Shown: positions 60,797 through 64,000 of the stretch, piece after piece
How the letters are laid out: every line of letters starts with the position of its first letter
How positions within the stretch are numbered: position 1 is the stretch's first letter
Assembly: GCF_000024005.1 (NCBI RefSeq)
Contig: NC_013132.1
Coordinates: 2,350,001-2,414,000 of the forward strand
DNA: 64,000 nucleotides
Origin: Chitinophaga pinensis DSM 2588
GTDB taxonomy: Bacteria; Bacteroidota; Bacteroidia; Chitinophagales; Chitinophagaceae
Direction of reading: 5' to 3'
Translations under genes and position numbers: made by a program
The notes under the pieces: generated by a model
Databases searched by the model: none
Told to the model about the DNA's origin: nothing
The model's input: the letters and a program-made list of their open reading frames with translations, nothing else

Positions 60797-63205
60797 TCAG
60801 GCGCTGCAGGTTACGCAACCTTCTTCCATGGTGCAGACTGCGCCCTCAACAAATTCAACTTCGTCGAGTTTGGTGTCCACTGCTTTGGCAGCTTTAGCTT
60901 CACCAGCTTTCTTTTCCACCATTGGTTCCATCTGTTGACCGCCTTGTTTTTCAACAGTAAACTGTACTGCCTGGGCAGCTGCCTGTGTACGCAGGTAGTA
61001 CATACCTGTTTTCAGACCTTTCTTCCATGCGTAGAAGTGCATAGACGTCAGTTTCGCTGCGGAAGGCGTATCAACGAACAGGTTCAGTGACTGAGACTGG
61101 CAGATGAAAGCACCGCGATCGGCTGCCATGTCAATGATTGTACGTTGTTTGATTTCCCATACTGTTTTATACAGCTCCTTGATCTGTGAAGGGATCTCAG
61201 GAATATGCTGGATAGAGCCATTGGAAGTAATGATCTTATTCTTCATATCATTATCCCACAGACCCAGTTCCACCAGATCTTTCAGCAGGTGTTTATTTAC
61301 TACTACGAATTCACCGCTCAGTACGCGACGGGTGTAGATGTTGGATGTGTAAGGTTCGAAACATTCATTGTTACCCAGGATCTGAGAGGTAGATGCGGTT
61401 GGCATTGGCGCCAGCAACAGGGAGTTACGCACACCATGTTTTTTGATCTCTCCTTTCAGTGAAGTCCAGTCCCAGCGTGGTGAAGGTGTTACACCCCACA
61501 TGTCAAACTGAAGGATACCTTTTGATACCGGTGAACCTGCATATGTTTCGTAAGCGCCGTCTTTGATAGCCAGGTCTTTTGATGCATTCAATGCAGCAAA
61601 GTAGATGGTTTCGAAGATCTCGCTGTTCAGTTTTTTCGCTTCTTCGCTTTCGAATGGATAACGCATCAGGATGAACGCATCAGCAAGACCCTGTACACCC
61701 AGACCGATAGGACGGTGACGGAGGTTACTGTTACGTGCTTCATCTACCGGGTAGAAGTTATTATCGATGATACGGTTGAGGTTCAGCGCTGCCTGATAAG
61801 TAACTTCGTACAGTTTTTCGTGATCGAACTGACCGTCGATTACGAAGCGTGGCAGTGCCAGGGAAGCCAGGTTACATACGGCTACTTCATTTGCGTCGGT
61901 ATATTCGATGATCTCCGTACACAGGTTGGAACTTTTAATAGTACCCAGGTTCTGCTGGTTAGATTTGCGGTTTGCAGAATCTTTGTACAGCAGGTAAGGA
62001 GTACCTGTTTCAATCTGTGCATCCAGTACGGCGAACCAGAGATCCTGTGCCTTTACTGTTTTACGTGCACGGTTTTCTTTCTCATATTTTGTGTAGAGTT
62101 TTTCGAACTCTTCACCCCAGCATTCGTGCAGTCCTGGTGCTTCGTGTGGACAGAACAGGCTCCAGTCGCCATTTTCTTCTACACGTCTCATGAACAGATC
62201 TGGTACCCACAGTGCATAGAAGAGATCTCTTGCACGCATTTCTTCCTTACCATGGTTTTTACGCAGGTCAAGGAATTCGAAGATATCAGCGTGCCATGGT
62301 TCCAGGTAGATCGCGAAAGCGCCTTTACGTTTACCACCGCCCTGGTCTACATAACGTGCAGTATCATTGAATACACGCAGCATTGGAATGATACCATTAG
62401 AGGTACCGTTGGTACCGCTGATATAAGAACCTGTAGCGCGGATATTGTGGATGCTCAGACCAATACCACCAGCACTCTGGGAGATCTTTGCAGTTTGTTT
62501 CAGTGTATCGTAGATACCCTCGATACTATCATCCTGCATGGTAAGGAGGAAGCAGCTGGACATCTGTGGTTTAGGTGTACCAGCATTAAAGAGGGTAGGA
62601 GTTGCGTGTGTAAACCAACGCTCACTCATCAGATTGTATGTCTTGATTACAGCATCGATATCTTCTTTGTGGATACCAACAGACACACGCATGAACATAT
62701 GCTGCGGACGTTCAGCCACTTTACCATCTAATTTCAGCAGGTAAGAACGTTCCAGTGTTTTGAAACCAAAATAATCAAATGCAAAGTCACGATCATAGAT
62801 GATGCTGGAATCCAGGATAGCAGCATGTTTCATGACGATCTCATATACATCGTCAGCTAACAGTGGTGCTGGTTTGCCCACTTTCGGATCGATGTAGTTA
62901 TACAGGTTCTCCATTGTTTTGGAGAATGATTTCACTGTATTTTTATGGAGATTGCTCACCGCGATGCGCGATGCGAGCAAGGCATAGTCAGGATGTTTTG
63001 TAGTAAGCGATGCTGCAGTTTCTGCGGCAAGATTATCCAGTTCACTGGTTGTTACTCCATCATATAAACCCTGTATCACTTTCTTTGCTACGTCTATGGC
63101 GTCTACGTACTCCGCATTCAGTCCATAACACAGCTTTTCAACACGAGCAGTAATCTTGTCAAACTTAACAGCTTCTTTGTGGCCGTCGCGCTTAATTACA
63201 AACAT
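60797..63205 (-). CDS. nrdA: ribonucleoside-diphosphate reductase, alpha subunit (class I)
   Basis: 802-residue large subunit reducing NDPs to dNDPs with the beta subunit. A single ATP-cone ([28 protein letters not shown]) at residues 3-90 predicts dATP/ATP overall activity control. The catalytic barrel has [16 protein letters not shown] near 212 (active-site Cys) and [26 protein letters not shown] near 430 with Asn, Cys, Glu residues; [21 protein letters not shown] near 605. The tail Cys pair [10 protein letters not shown] suits thioredoxin or glutaredoxin reduction. Follows nrdB in the same transcript. Confidence 0.95.
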   Translation of the reverse strand: MFVIKRDGHKEAVKFDKITARVEKLCYGLNAEYVDAIDVAKKVIQGLYDGVTTSELDNLAAETAASLTTKHPDYALLASRIAVSNLHKNTVKSFSKTMENLYNYIDPKVGKPAPLLADDVYEIVMKHAAILDSSIIYDRDFAFDYFGFKTLERSYLLKLDGKVAERPQHMFMRVSVGIHKEDIDAVIKTYNLMSERWFTHATPTLFNAGTPKPQMSSCFLLTMQDDSIEGIYDTLKQTAKISQSAGGIGLSIHNIRATGSYISGTNGTSNGIIPMLRVFNDTARYVDQGGGKRKGAFAIYLEPWHADIFEFLDLRKNHGKEEMRARDLFYALWVPDLFMRRVEENGDWSLFCPHEAPGLHECWGEEFEKLYTKYEKENRARKTVKAQDLWFAVLDAQIETGTPYLLYKDSANRKSNQQNLGTIKSSNLCTEIIEYTDANEVAVCNLASLALPRFVIDGQFDHEKLYEVTYQAALNLNRIIDNNFYPVDEARNSNLRHRPIGLGVQGLADAFILMRYPFESEEAKKLNSEIFETIYFAALNASKDLAIKDGAYETYAGSPVSKGILQFDMWGVTPSPRWDWTSLKGEIKKHGVRNSLLLAPMPTASTSQILGNNECFEPYTSNIYTRRVLSGEFVVVNKHLLKDLVELGLWDNDMKNKIITSNGSIQHIPEIPSQIKELYKTVWEIKQRTIIDMAADRGAFICQSQSLNLFVDTPSAAKLTSMHFYAWKKGLKTGMYYLRTQAAAQAVQFTVEKQGGQQMEPMVEKKAGEAKAAKAVDTKLDEVEFVEGAVCTMEEGCVTCSA

Positions 63206-63295
63206 GGTTAAATGAATTTAAGAGGTTGAGTAAAGTATTTATTAAAATGTGGTTGTTGGCAAATTCTGCAATAACATGCAATTATTATGCCTTTA

Positions 63296-64000
63296 TCAGA
63301 AGTCTTCGTCAAGACTGAAAGTCTGTGTATCCTTACCGGACATTACGCCTGCTTTCTGATAGTCTCCCACGCGTTTTTCGAAGAAGTTTGTTTTACCCTG
63401 GAGAGAAATCATCTCCATAAAGTCAAACGGATTTGCTGTGTTAAATATTTTAGTATATCCCAGTTCACTTAACCAACGATCTGCAACGAACTCAATGTAT
63501 TCGCTCATTAACTTACTGTTCATACCGATCAGTGCTACCGGTAATGCATCAGTGATGAATTCTTTTTCGATGGCTACTGCATCGCGGATAATAGTGTGCA
63601 CCTGTTCTTCCGGCAGTCTGTTTTCCAGCATACCATACAGCAGACATGCAAATTCGCAATGTAATCCTTCATCACGGCTGATCAGTTCATTGGAGAAGGT
63701 CAGACCTGGCATCAGGCCTCTTTTCTTCAGCCAGAATATAGAGCAGAAACTGCCACTGAAGAAGATACCTTCTACAGCTGCAAATGCTACAAGACGCTCA
63801 GCGAAGTTGCCGTTTTCAATCCAGCGCAATGCCCACTTCGCTTTTTTAGTAACGGCAGGAACTGTTTCTATTGCATGGAACAGGCGATCTTTTTCAACCG
63901 GATCTTTTACATAAGTGTCTATTAATAATGCATATGTTTCAGAGTGGATGTTTTCCATCATGATCTGGAAACCATAGAAGCAACGTGCTTCGGGTAACTG
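63296..64000 (-). CDS. nrdB: ribonucleoside-diphosphate reductase, beta subunit (partial)
   Basis: The frame is open to base 64000, so the N-terminal part lies outside; 234 residues are seen. [21 protein letters not shown] (with Glu and His iron ligands) begins the visible part, and [18 protein letters not shown] is the second half of the di-iron site. The C-terminus [12 protein letters not shown] is the peptide that docks into the alpha subunit. Transcription runs nrdB to nrdA with about 90 bases between them. Confidence 0.94.
   Translation of the reverse strand, partial: QLPEARCFYGFQIMMENIHSETYALLIDTYVKDPVEKDRLFHAIETVPAVTKKAKWALRWIENGNFAERLVAFAAVEGIFFSGSFCSIFWLKKRGLMPGLTFSNELISRDEGLHCEFACLLYGMLENRLPEEQVHTIIRDAVAIEKEFITDALPVALIGMNSKLMSEYIEFVADRWLSELGYTKIFNTANPFDFMEMISLQGKTNFFEKRVGDYQKAGVMSGKDTQTFSLDEDF

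Noticed and set aside
61715..62731. A 338-codon open frame on the plus strand
   Set aside because: Antisense shadow of nrdA with a Cys/Phe-rich, domain-free translation.

Overview
This 64 kb window comes from a Bacteroidota chromosome, most likely Chitinophagaceae (Chitinophaga-like). The reasons are: promoters of the phylum type (TTG, about 19-21 bases, TAnnTTTG) at several start sites; mRNA starts with little Shine-Dalgarno; and typical families such as DUF2851, a TlpA redoxin with a DUF4369-like N-terminus, a UbiA prenyltransferase beside KdsC and Maf, an AsmA-like giant, and a class Ib DAHP synthase fused to chorismate mutase. No rRNA, tRNA, CRISPR array, insertion sequence or phage gene was seen.

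Layout. 1-3.2 kb: the 3' part of ilvA, a quinone-reductase-like oxidoreductase and an FAD oxidoreductase. 3.2-9.2 kb: a xylose operon (sodium/sugar symporter, xylB, xylA) behind a 21-bp palindrome, then an aldose epimerase. 9.2-12.9 kb: CsbD and a tiny membrane protein, a secreted hypothetical protein, then a sigma factor with a membrane-anchored trypsin-like protease, divergent from a repeat-rich lipoprotein. 13.0-20.9 kb: an aromatic amino acid operon (pheA, aminotransferase, tyrA, DAHP synthase-chorismate mutase, aroB, aroA, aroC) preceded by two consecutive Phe/Tyr(/Trp) leader-peptide attenuators. 21-24.8 kb: FKBP isomerase, CocE/S15 hydrolase, MmcQ/YjbR protein and a membrane protein. 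25.0-27.0 kb: an A+T-rich AAA ATPase plus RloB-like TOPRIM pair, a probable defence island of foreign origin. 27-38 kb: gcvP, a YkgJ protein, an MFS transporter, a tail-specific protease, a SirB1-like protein and topA. 38.4-43 kb: a DUF2520-like protein, kdsC-like, UbiA, maf, DUF1801 and a TlpA-like redoxin. 43-46 kb: hom and a cystathionine gamma-synthase-like gene under a SAM-I riboswitch. 46-56 kb: DUF2851, an outer-membrane protein, lipA, and a TolC/adaptor/RND efflux operon behind a long structured leader. 56-64 kb: an anti-sigma-like membrane protein, an AsmA-like protein, a TrmH-family methyltransferase, an NmrA-like protein, nrdA and the 3' part of nrdB.

The most interesting material is regulatory. 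The two aromatic leaders each show a short reading frame packed with aromatic codons, a pause hairpin, an antiterminator half overlapping the end of the reading frame, and a terminator. Together they form a double sensor for the seven-gene operon. A dispersed family of composite palindromic repeats (arms of 7-base units around a conserved GC-rich hairpin) sits after genes at six places. Other points of interest are a 58-bp perfect palindrome, operator-like dyads before the ATPase/TOPRIM pair, and a shared promoter-like motif facing both the sigma-factor gene and the lipoprotein gene.
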